64,000 bases of DNA, taken from positions 1,240,001 through 1,304,000 of the forward strand of contig JARUPZ010000002.1 in assembly GCA_031213475.1 (NCBI GenBank), in the 5' to 3' direction. A model generated the notes under the pieces. The model saw only the letters and a program-made list of their open reading frames with translations, had not been told where the DNA came from and searched no databases. Shown one piece after another: positions 43,201 to 55,200 of this stretch. The translations under genes and the position numbers were made by a program. Origin of the DNA: Nereocystis luetkeana (taxonomy: Eukaryota; Sar; Phaeophyceae; Laminariales; Laminariaceae). Numbering within the stretch: position 1 is the stretch's first letter; every line of letters begins with the position of its first letter.

Positions 43201-46200
43201 CAGGGATATTTCTCGGGTTTCAACACTTTTTGAATTGCATTCCCGTTTTGGGGGACAAACGGGTCAAATTTCAAGTAATTTGTGCCCGAAACGGGGCTAC
43301 ATTCCCACAAGGGTCAAGTACAGGGTCATGTTCGTTTTCTAGGCTGTGTTGCTTGGATTGCTGGTGGGCGCCTCTCCGGTCAGTTTCGGGCATTTGAGGC
43401 TGGATACTCGCCTTGTAGGGTTTGCACCTTCATATTTCGGAAGGCTCCTTATATACCCCCCCCCCAAATCTGACTAAGAGAAAAAGGAAGGTAGAACCCA
43501 CGTGAGCAATGCCATGGACCATATGTGTATCGACGAATATGAGGGTTAACTACCAATGTTAATCCCAGTTACAGCAGTGGGTAGGTGTTCAGTTTAGGAT
43601 AGGATCCCGGCAGCCACAAATAGTTCGGTAAAAAAAGTGCTACTCCTACAAGTATTCCACCACTCATCACAGTCAATTAAGTGCCTTTTTTTTTTCAGCC
43701 AAATCCCGTGGTAAAATTATCGTGGTTACTACCGCGGTTCCTCCTTCGGACTTCGGAGACAAAAAACATACCGGTACACACCGTCAGTCGATTCGCCCTG
43801 GCTTGGTCTTTCTTGTTATGGGTAATGAGGCTTTTTGCCGTTGTTTATTTTTTAGTGTGGTGACCCTGTGATCACATGGTTGATCCACCGCGTTTCCCAT
43901 TCCCGCCATCCTCGGGAATTGCCCCGACCAACGCCCTTCTTTTTTTACAGCAGTATTACGGGGGACGATTAACCCTTTTAGGACCGCAGTCCCGTTTTGG
44001 GGACAAATCACTTAGAGTTCGACTGGTTTGTCCCCAAACGGGACTGCGGTTCTAAAGGGGTTGAGTAGGAACTACGGTACACGCGAAAAACTATACTGGT
44101 TATACTCGTATTTCCCTTTTTTTTTCAACAATATTTGGTCGTATTTACTATGGCCCCCCGTAATAGTGTACCTGGTATACCGGTAGACGCACGCTACGAT
44201 AGGAGTGCACGTACTGCTGTACTTGGTAGCACTTTTCGACGACATTATTTTTTGAATGATGGGTCTACTTAACCCAAAATCGTCGGAATTTGCCATTTCT
44301 GTTTCTGAATATGTACGCGTACGTACCAGGTATTGTGTTTTTTGTACAATATACCTACAGGAGCAGCAGGCCATTGGACTGTTCTCTCGAAATGGCTTAG
44401 TGGAAGTACTGAGCTCCTGAAGTCAGGAACCTCAAAAAACAATCGGTGCACTTTCCTCTACTTCGGCCCGTGTCGGTGTGAGATGGCAACAGAGCCTGCT
44501 ATTAGTATATTTGTAGCACGTTTACTGATATTTTCAGTGGAGGCTTTTCTCCTGGGTAACGAATGCCAGGCGGTACAAAACTCCGAGACTGAGTCGTACC
44601 AGGTACTGCTCTACGAGTACAACAATTTCATCATGAGTGGTACAGCAGCAGTACGTGAAGCCGCGTTTCGGAGCGATTCAGCATCCCACGTTTTCATTTT
44701 TGAGTGGAACATAGTTGTGTCCAACTTTTTCTCTTACGATGACGCACCTTTTTTGGAGTTGCGCAAGGAAGGGAAAGGACTGCTGCGTGTTCGGAGTTCT
44801 GTACACACGTACACATCTGTACCACCCTACTAACGTACCAGGTAGACATCTTGTCCGCATTTTCGACTTTTCCCTTGTGAGCCACCCTTATGACCCAAAC
44901 ACTACGAGTACTACTGTTTGTCTTTGAAACATGGCTCAAACCAACGTATTTTCAACCGGCCGCCCAGGTGGTTCAAGTGGTTAACCTTGAATTCTACTTG
45001 TGTTTGAGTCCTGGGTTCGAGCCCCAGGTGGGTCGGACATTTGACCTTATTTGCAAAAACAAAAATCAAAAGGATTCAATTGTTGAGAGCGCCTTGCAGC
45101 GGGGCTAGGCACAATTCGATGCGAGTCGACGAGGGAAGAAAAGGCTGAAATCTTCTCGCGATAAAAATGAAGGCACGTACTATAGCGGGAAGGGATTAGA
45201 AGAGCCTGCTATGTGACCCCGGAGAGTTACGAGTTGGAAGGAGAGAGAGAAGACGATGTGCGAAGATATTAAATGGGATGAGCAAAAAAAAAAAAAAAAA
45301 AAAAAAAGCCACGAAGCTTAATCGCGTAGAATCGTGCCTCCGGCAGGGCCCCTCCTGGGGGGCCTTCGGGGGCGCCCTCCCCCTCCCGATGATGGTGGCT
45401 TCGCCGCGACCAGGATCGTGGTCGGATCGAGGGACCTGGCTGCTGATCATGTATGTACCGTTTAGACCTCAGTACCAGGTTTAGACAGCAGTACCAGCAT
45501 TTTGTGTTGTGTTTTGATTTATTATACTTCGAAGTATATTTTTTATCCTCCTCGGCCGAATTGGCAAAATTCAGCACTTACCAGGTACCTGGTACCTGGT
45601 ACAAAACATGTGTCGTGTGTCGATTTATCCCGTCGCTCCCGCTGCAATGTAATATAATAAGCAGAACAAGCTGCCGCTATGTGTATGCACCGCGGGCGTG
45701 ACTCAGCAAGCCGCCCTCGCATTTGGATAGAGTTGTACCTACCATCGTACCTGTACAGGTATGCACACTTTTTCGGAGGCGCCTTTTCAACAATCCTCAC
45801 CTCGAACTGATACAAGTCCCAAACATATACGACGTATACATACCATAACCATATTTTTTTATTGCTGGTTTTACGTGCTTTTGGATGTTTTTTTCCCCCA
45901 CGAATCACGAGAAGGCGCCGACCTAACCCTAACTCTATCCCTATACGATCCCCCGACCCTACCGCCTTACTGCTGTAGTCCAGGCTAAGGCTCGATCCGA
46001 GCGCGGGGGTTCGACGTTCGATTCGCGTTTTGGATAAAATATTTCATTGAAAAAAAAAGTGCGGACCACCACAAAAATGGTGATTTTTTTGGTACTTTAT
46101 CTACTAATACTCTTATTATTAATAAATACTACCAGGTACGTATTATTAATAATCCTGCTGCTGTAAAGCAGTACCTGGTACGTTTTATGGGTCGAGATCA

Positions 46201-49200
46201 CGGTAAAGCGTACTGCACTTGATCATCTACTGGTGCTGTATGATACTTGTGTAGACTTTTGAGGGCAGAGAAGTACTCCTGACCTGTTGTGATCTGTAAT
46301 ACCCGTGCGTGCGTACGTAGCTCGTGTTGCGGGACGGGGGCGTAATCATCTGAATGATCTACAGCCACAGCAGTAGCACACTTTTGGTGCTGTACAGGTC
46401 CTGTAGAGCATATCAAAACCGCACGGTATGATCTGCTATAGATGATCTAACTGTAGACAGATAGGTGGTGATCTGTGCTCCGACGAGTGCAGCAAACCAT
46501 CCCTTCAAGTTGGCGCTTTTGACTTGATGATTTCCTGAATATGAGAGCAGTGCCAACCAGCGTCTCAATCGCGTACCGCTCTAAAAAAACGTAATACCGT
46601 TTTGTTCGAGTTTTAATGGGCAAACGATTACGAGGTATCACACAGCGGGATAGAATAATAAGGAGGAAGAGCGTGCGGCAGTACTGCTGTACACAGTGCC
46701 ATCATGTTGGTGCGTTTCATACGCACGGCTCCGTACTTGCCTTGCATTTGGGAGTTAGTGCACACGTTTGAAGGTAGTAAATGACTTTTAACCCTTTGTT
46801 GGCCACAAGTCTGGCCTTTGTCGTTGCTGTCAAGCCATCCTTGTCCGTGTTGTAGGTGACATCGTGGTTGCAAGAGCGGACGAGACGTGCAAAGACTTCC
46901 ATGCCTCGTCCTGTCCTGCTTTCACGATGCCACCTACTGACCGGACAAGGACGGCTCGACAGTGAGGACAAAGGCTAGACTTGTGGCCAATAAAGGGTTT
47001 CAGCCAGGTGAAGGTAGTAAATGACTTTTAACCCTTTATTGGCCACAAGTCTAGCCTTTGTCGTTGCTGTCAAGCCATCCTTGTCCGTGTTGTAGGTGAC
47101 ATCGTGATTGCAAGAGCGGACGAGGCATGCAAAGACTTCCATGCCTCGTCCTGTCCTGCTTCCACGATGCCACCTACTGACCGGACAAGGACGGCTCGAC
47201 AGTGAGGACAAAGTCTAGACTTGTGGCCAATAAAGGGTTTCAGCCAGGTGAAGGTAGTAAATGACTTTTAACCCTTTATTGGCCACAAGTCTGGCCTTTG
47301 TCGGTGCTGTCAAGCCATCCTTGTCCGTGTTGTAGGTGACATCGTGATTGCAAGAGCGGACGAGGCGTGCAAAGACTTCCATGCCTCGTCCTGTCCTGCT
47401 TCCACGATGCCACCTACTGACCGGACAAGGACGGCTCGACAGTGAAGACAAAGGCTAGACTTGTGGCCAATAAAGGGTTTCAGCCAGGTGCAGGTAGTAA
47501 ATGATTTTTAACCCTTTATTGGCCACAAGTCTGGCCTTTGTCGTTGCTGTCAAGCCATCCTTGTCCGTGTTGTAGGTGACATCATGATTGCAAGAGCGGA
47601 CGAGGCGTGCAAAGACTTCCATGCCTCGTCCTGTCCTGCTTCCACGATGCCACCTACTGACCGGACAAGGACGGCTCGACAGTGAGGACAAAGGCTAGAC
47701 TTGTGGCCAATAAAGGGTTTCAGCCAGGTGCAGGTAGTAAATGATTTTTAACCCTTTATTGGCCACAAGTCTGGCCTTTGTCGTTGCTGTCAAGCCATCC
47801 TTGTCCGTGTTGTAGGTGACATCGTGATTGCAAGAGCGGACGAGGCGTGCAAAGACTTCCATGCCTCGTCCTGTCCTGCTTCCACGATGCCACCTACTGA
47901 CCTGACAAGGACGGCTCGACAGTGAAGACAAAGACTAGACTTGTGGCCAATAAAGGGTTTCAGCCAGGTGAAGGTAGTAAATGACTTTTAACCCTTTATT
48001 GGCCACAAGTCTGGCCTTTGTCGGTGCTGTCAAGCCATCCTTGTCCGTGTTGTAGGTGACATCGTGATTGCAAGAGCGGACGAGGCGTGCAAAGACTTCC
48101 ATGCCTCGTCCTGTCCTGCTTCCACGATGCCACCTACTGACCAGACAAGGACGGCTCGACAGTGAAGACAAAGGCTAGACTTGTGGCCAATAAAGGGTTT
48201 CAGCCAGGTGCAGGTAGTAAATGGCTTTTAACCCTTTATTGGCCACAAGTCTGGCCTTTGTCGTTGCTGTCAAGCCATCCTTGTCCGTGTTGTAGGTGAC
48301 ATCGTGATTGCAAGAGCGGACGAGACGTGCAAAGACTTCCATGCCTCGTCCTGTCCTGCTTCCACGATGCCACCTACTGACCGGACAAGGACGGCTCGAC
48401 AGTGAGGACAAAGGCTAGACTTGTGGCCAATAAAGGGTTTCAGCCAGGTGAAGGTAGTAAATGACTTTTAACCCTTTGTTGACCACAAGTCTAGCCTTTG
48501 TCGTTGCTGTCAAGCCATCCTTGTCCGTGTTGTAGGTGACATCGTGATTGCAAGAGCGGACGAGGCGTGCAAAGACTTCCATGCCTCGTCCTGTCCTGCT
48601 TCCACGATGCCACCTACTGACCGGACAAGGACGGCTCGACAGTGAAGACAAAGGCTAGACTTGTGGCCAATAAAGGGTTTCAGCCAGGTGCAGGTAGTAA
48701 ATGGCTTTTAACCCTTTATTGGCCACAAGTCTGGCCTTTGTCGTTGCTGTCAAGCCATCCTTGTGCGTGTTGTAGGTGACATCGTGATTGCAAGAGCGGA
48801 CGAGGCATGCAAAGACTTCCATGCCTCGTCCTGTCCTGCTTCCACGATGCCACCTACTGACCGGACAAGGACGGCTCGACAGTGAAGACAAAGGCTAGAC
48901 TTGTGGCCAATAAAGGGTTTCAACCGGGTGCGGGATGTAGATTATGTTCGGACACCCACCCCCCCTACATCCAGCAAGCAGCCTATAAAATCGACAGACT
49001 GCTTCGTGTGCTGTGGCCGTCTTTTCGTATCGACGACCTCCCCCTCTTGACGCGGACCTCTTCCAGTAGGCCTGGAGCAGTCAAGCAAGTACAGGGGTAG
49101 TACGTGTACCGCAGTGCAGCAGCAGCAGGGGTTTGGTTTATGGCGTGTGTTCAGAGCTATTTATAACGCCTCCGCAGATGGAACATATGCGGCACCTCTA

Positions 49201-52200
49201 CTTAGGACTGGTAAAATTCCGTGTGACGGGCAAGATAACAAGGTAACGCACACTGCCACTGGGACCAATTTCCGAGCCGAGTTTCGCCAAAGCATGTGGG
49301 GCGCACACACCGAAAGCTACGACTTCGGAAAGGTGTCGACGATGGATTACCATAGAGGCATCGCTCGGCGTTTGCACCTTTTCCCATCGCCGACAAAATC
49401 AGCCTAGAAAATCGTCCGAGGCTCTGTTTTTTATGTCATACGTGTCTTCAGGCAAAATGGACTATCCGCAGGGCATAGAGCTTACCCGACAACTTATCAT
49501 TCTTTGCGCTACAGTATAGGCCCGCCGCTAAGAAAGTCCTATTTGGAGTGAGCCTCAGATTCTTATTGGTTGCTCAAGGCCAGGTCGCTTTCTTATGTCA
49601 CGTTTATTAGCCACCGAAGGTATTGAAACGCGTTTTTATTCGGATATTGGTTTTCGGAAAGGGTGACCCTTGCCTCGAAGTTTCGGTTGCCGTTAGTGCT
49701 GGGAGTGTCACACGAAGTCTGCAACCTGCAGCCACCAGCAACGAACTGCCAGGTAATGAATAAATTGGAAACGAAACACAACGTAGTCAGTCGAGATACT
49801 TGTGCGTACTTCATTCATGCAGGCCATCAACCCGATCCGCACCGTCCCGTATACCTCCGCACTGCTAACTGAAGTCGAATAGTCCCTACTCGCCATAATG
49901 TACCAGGTACAGTATACCGGGTACTAGCTACACATAAACCAGGTGCTGTATACCAGCAGAGGCACAGCAGTACAGTACCGCACTGTACAGATATACTGTA
50001 CATGTTGTGTAAAATGTATCATGTCTACAGCAGTACCGAGAAAAACAACAGACACGTCGAGGCACGATGTCGGTATAGCGAACATTGGGAGATGATACGT
50101 ACGTAGCTTTCCCGACCCGCTCATGGCGCGTGGAGTCGGGTCCGCGACAGGGGCGGCGTGCTCGTCTGTACCGTACAACTCTAGCGGCCACTTCTTGCTA
50201 CGCGTGCTCTCTCATCACGCTCAAGCACCACGCGGTAGCAGGGTAGTCGTACATATGGCGGGCACGCTCCTGTGCTCTCCCTTCAGTCCTCCCCCCAAAC
50301 CAGCCTGAGCTCAAGATAGAGGTTAACCCTTTTAGGACCGCAGTCCCGTTTTGGGGACAAACTACTTATATTTAGAGTGGTTTGTCCCCACATACGGGAG
50401 TGGGGTTCTAAAAGGGTTAAAACTACACGTTTCTTACTGAACATTGAACCGTATGGTGCTCTTTGTGATAGTGCTCTTTCCTACCTTGGTCGCCAAGCCC
50501 AGGCCTCTTTCTTAGGGCTAGTTTCTTGGGTTCGGCCCTAAAGGAGCTTTAGTTTCTTATTGGGCATTTTCTTAATGGCGGGCCTATACTGCTGTACTTC
50601 TCCTGTTGCTGTTCAGGTTTGATTAACTTGTGCGTTACGTTGATATAGAGCCATGATACGTAGCGGGCTTGGGTTTCTGATGGAAGGATGGCGTTTCGAC
50701 TGGCCGTTGTTATCGGGCGGGGGGGCGTCTGGGTTCTCTTTCTTTTTCCGGGCCTGCTTTTTTACAGAATGGTGGGGTTTTGACTGGCCGTGGATGACAG
50801 GAGGGGGTCGGGGGGGGGGGGGGGGTGATTTGTCCCCTTTTGCGTTACTGCGTGGACAAGCCGCAAGCTCGACCTTAAAGACAGGAATGAAGATGGATGC
50901 CCATGTTGCAATGCAATGCTGTTGCTCTCACATTAACCCATCGCCAAAAATCTAGTCCATGGTCACAGGAAAGACTCCAATAGCTCTGGAGTGGAAGGAT
51001 ACCCCAGGAAAAAAAAAATGTTGAGCTTTGAGATCGGCTTTGTCATTTATTCAGCTGCTGTGACATGTTCTGAATTTTGGCGTCGACGGCAGGGCGGGGA
51101 AGAGCCAGCGTCTATTTTGTAGTACATCTTTTACCTGAGCAGAATTACGGGGGGGCCATTGTAAATAGGACCTAGGGTAGAGACAAAAAAACTATTCCAG
51201 TATAGATTTTCCATTTTCACCAACAATATTAACCCTTTTAGAACCGCAGTCCCATATGTGGGGACAAACCAGTCAAAATTCAAGTAGTTTTGTCCCCAAA
51301 CGGGACTGCGGTTCTAAAGGGGTTAAGTCCTACCAGGTATTTACTAAGGTCCCCCGCAATAGTTACGTTGTGCTTGTATGTATGGGGGGTATTGTTTATT
51401 TATTACAGGACGTCACGCAGCACGTTCTCGATACACGACGACATGAGCACACCCAGTGTGCGTTCTTATTTCCTATGCTTGAGAGAAACGATAGTCTAGA
51501 GGTCTCGTGTATTCTGCCCGCACGCGATTTTGGTACACTCCCAAGGTTGTACGTCAGAACGGTGTGAGTTTGACGTCTGAAGAAAAGTTGATCGACAAGT
51601 TCAGATGGCCCCTTTTTGCCGGAGGCCGTGTCTTGTGTCCTTCATCGAGACCAAAAGGGCAAGGGCGGTTGCTTCCCTGCCCTCCTTTATATTTTCGTTT
51701 CTCTTTTGGCGCTCGGATGCAGCTTCCGCCCCCCCCTCTCCGTGTTTCTTGATGAACACACATCTACACACCACTCTGTCCGAATATCAACGGACCATCC
51801 GGTTACAGTATTGGTTATTGATACCTGGTATATACGTACGAACACCCAAAAATAAAGTAAATGGTTGCGTAAGGCTTCCGGCTAAAAAGTGGTACATATG
51901 TTGGTCTGTGACGTGATACCTGGTGGGGTTGTACACACGTACCTGGTAAGCGTAAGTGGGTTGTACTTTCGACGAGCTCGCGAAAGAGAAAGTGGTCGTT
52001 TTACAGAGCAATGGATTGAACCATGCGGTCTTCGACGGCAGTTGTGGTTACCAGGTATTGATGTTGATATGCAGAAGCAGCCCATGTTGCCTGGTGGGGG
52101 CGGTGTAACCTGCAGGATCTATTAATAGAACAAGTTTCCTGAGCTGAATCTGTACTGCACAGATCCTGCACAACTTCATCACAACCGCAGATAATGATAT

Positions 52201-55200
52201 ATCTGGTCTAGTTTATTTATCTGATCTATCTAATAGATGATCTGTGTGATCTAGACGATTTATCCGTAGGACCTGTGAAAGCTTGGAAGCTGTCAAAATC
52301 TGATGGCTTATTGTTTTATTCGAGTACGTATTCATCTGTGGTTTTTTACTATGGCGGCCGTGCTTTAATCCGTGGGCTGTGAATGAAGAAAGTCATGCAT
52401 CGGCAGTGTGTCCCCCCTACCTCCCCCCCTGAACTGCGCGGAATATGCTACTCCTGCCGGGCTAAATAAACATGCTGGTAGCATACGTATCTCTGGCACC
52501 CAGGAGCTATTAATAGGGGTGCTCATGAGGAGTGTTAACCCCTTTGAAGACCGCAGTCCCGTTTGGGGGGCAAACTACTCGGAAATTGACTGCTTTGTCC
52601 CCACAATGGGAGTGCGGTGCTGAAAGGATATGGTGATGTTGGTATCATTAAAGTATTACAAATGGTATTACGGGGGACCATAGTTAATAGGACCTATGGT
52701 ATACATAAAAACCTATATATTTAACCATTTTTACGAACATGTTTGGTCCTATTAACTATGTTCCCCCGTGATAGTCGGTGAGTGGAGCGTTTTGAAGCAC
52801 AGCAATACCAGTAGTTGTTGCGTCCGGGCGCGTTCTTGACCGTCCGGGCTTGTTATTGGCCCGCGTGTAACGGTAATGTGTAACTTCACCTAACTGTGTA
52901 GTATCGTATCATTAGTGCGGTGTCATGATATTAATTATGTGATCATATCACAAGGTCATACTGCTGTTCAGTATTTCCTCATGCCTACGTGAGACTTACC
53001 ACCATATACCTGGTATACAACAACGAGCGCATGCTTTCAACACATATTAATGTTATTAGTAGTTCACACATGCACACGAGTATTATGTCAGAATATCGTG
53101 GCATCATGCTATCGTACATACCATCAATGTATTGTGTGTAACCTCACATGCCATACCAACAGCACGTATTTCGTAGTAGCTGACGGTCTTGAATTTCAAC
53201 ACCGCGGGCAGGCGTTAATGAAGCTGGTGTCGGAGGGCATGCTGGAAAAAGTCAAGCACTCCTTCCGACTGTCGCAGAGATGCGTCGCCGATGAACGAGC
53301 GCCCGCGAAGGAGAAGGAAAAAGCATCGCGGAAGCCGAAGCCTAACGCAGGTTCCTCTGTTCTCAGGCAGCAGGTCAGGAGAGCGAATCGGGGGGGGGGG
53401 GGGGGGGGGGGCTAGAGGGAAGGGGGGAGGGAGGGGGGGCTAGAGGGAAGGGGGGAGGGAGGGGGGGCTAGAGGAGAGGGGGGGGGGAGGGGGGGGGGGC
53501 TAGAGGGAAGGGGGGAGGGAGGGGGGGGGCTAGAGGAGAGGGGGGGGGGGGGGGGGAAGAGGGGCGTGAAAGAGGAGGGGTGGGGGGCAGGGACGTGAAT
53601 AGGGGGAACGGGGAGGAGGGGGGGGGAGGATAGTATCGTCTTGCATGACGTTAGTCGTATGGCCATAGGAATGGGAGGGGGGGGGAAGAGAAGGGAGAAG
53701 GGCGGGGGGGGGGACTAATGGCGCGTTTCGAGACGAAATTTGGATATAGGATAGCCACTGTTCTCCCCTGAATCCGCTGATCGTGAAATCGGAAACGGGC
53801 AGCTAGAACCGATCGTTTGTATCGGCGGTACGATGGGCTGGCCCGGCTGGCTCATGCGCTGCGCGCAGGGGCGTTTATTTCCCCCCCCCCTGTATGTGTA
53901 TCTACTCTGTGGCCGCCATCCGGTTTCGGGGGGAAAGTCGTGGAAACGTGTCGGATGTCCTTTTCCATGAGAGCTGCTCGTACGTACGCACGTCTATCGT
54001 ATGGCGCGCCCATCATATAGCACCTCTGGGCGTGAATATAAAGACCACTTGGCCTTCAAATTCACATCTAATCGGTTCCTATATTTCCGGCCACAGTGGT
54101 ACTCTACCTTCAGTAGTCATAGTTACCTTCCCGTAAGAGTAAAGAGCTTTTTCCCCTTTGCCTATCTTGTCTTGTCGCCTCTGCCGGATTGCTCTCGCTG
54201 TCGCCGTCAGGTTAAGGAATCTAAGGCTGAGCGAAAGAAAGCCACGACGGCGGCAGAGGCGAAGACGGACAAGAAGGAGCACGAGACTTGGGAGGCCGGC
54301 AAGAAGATGCGGGCAGAGATCGAAGAGCGCTTGCGAAAACGAAATGAGTTCTTGTCCCAGAGGTGCGTGTATGCGCGCGCGGTAGCGGGGGGAGGGGGGG
54401 GGGGGGGGGGCGGATACCGAGGCTTGTTGCTGGTGGGGTGGGGAGGGAGAAGGAGATTCCAATGTGAGGGGGGGGCGGGAAGGGAGTGGTGGGGGTGATA
54501 AGAGGGGGGGGAAGGGGGGGGGGGGCTCATCCCCACGCTCGGCCATTGGTCTGAAGATACGGGAGGGTTGGAAATTGGTACGTACCTCTCGCCCCGCCCT
54601 CTCCTCCCCTTGCCTGCGGCGATTCGTTTGGGGGACAATTCATGTTGATGCTTGATTCTTCCTCTGTCGGCCATTTTTTTTTCAAAGTAACTGGTCGCTG
54701 TTTATGACAACGCCTTCACTGACTCCTCCCCCTCTTTCCCATCCGCTTCCCCTCCCCGCTGTCGTTCTTGTCCCATGTCTGTCTCTCTTTTTTCTCGCCT
54801 TCCTCCCTCCCTCCCTCCCTCCCTCCGCCCCTCCCCTCCCTCCCTCCCTCCCTCCCTCCCTCCCTCCCTCCCTCCCTCCCTCCCTCCCTCCCTCCCTCCC
54901 TCCCTCCCTCCCTCCCTCCCTCCCTCCCTCCCTCCCTCCCTCCCTCCCTCCCTCCCTCCCTCCCTCCCTCCCTCCCCCCCCTCCCTCCCTCCCTCCCTGC
55001 CTCCCTCCCTGCCTCCCACCGTACGTGTACATGGTTGGACAAACGCAAAACCGAAAACATCCCAAACACAACAAAAACACCACCAAACAAAAACAAACAC
55101 AATTAAACACAAATCAACCAAAAACACCCACTAACAAACACGAAAACACGAAAACACAACTTAAAACACACATAAAACACCCAAAATATAATACCCTGGT

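Noticed and set aside
46717-48891. Nine near-identical minus-strand ORFs of 78 codons (MSSLSSRPCPVSRW...)
   Set aside because: They are the 240-bp repeat read in one frame; 240 is divisible by three, so the frame recurs. Each ends at a stop inside the inverted repeat, and there is no splice or codon-bias support.
46760-48930. CRISPR array
   Set aside because: Spacers are identical between units, the unit is 240 bp with inverted ends, and the genome is eukaryotic.
54682-55127. Minus-strand Arg-Glu-Gly-Gly repeat ORFs
   Set aside because: Translation of the same TCCC microsatellite on the other strand.
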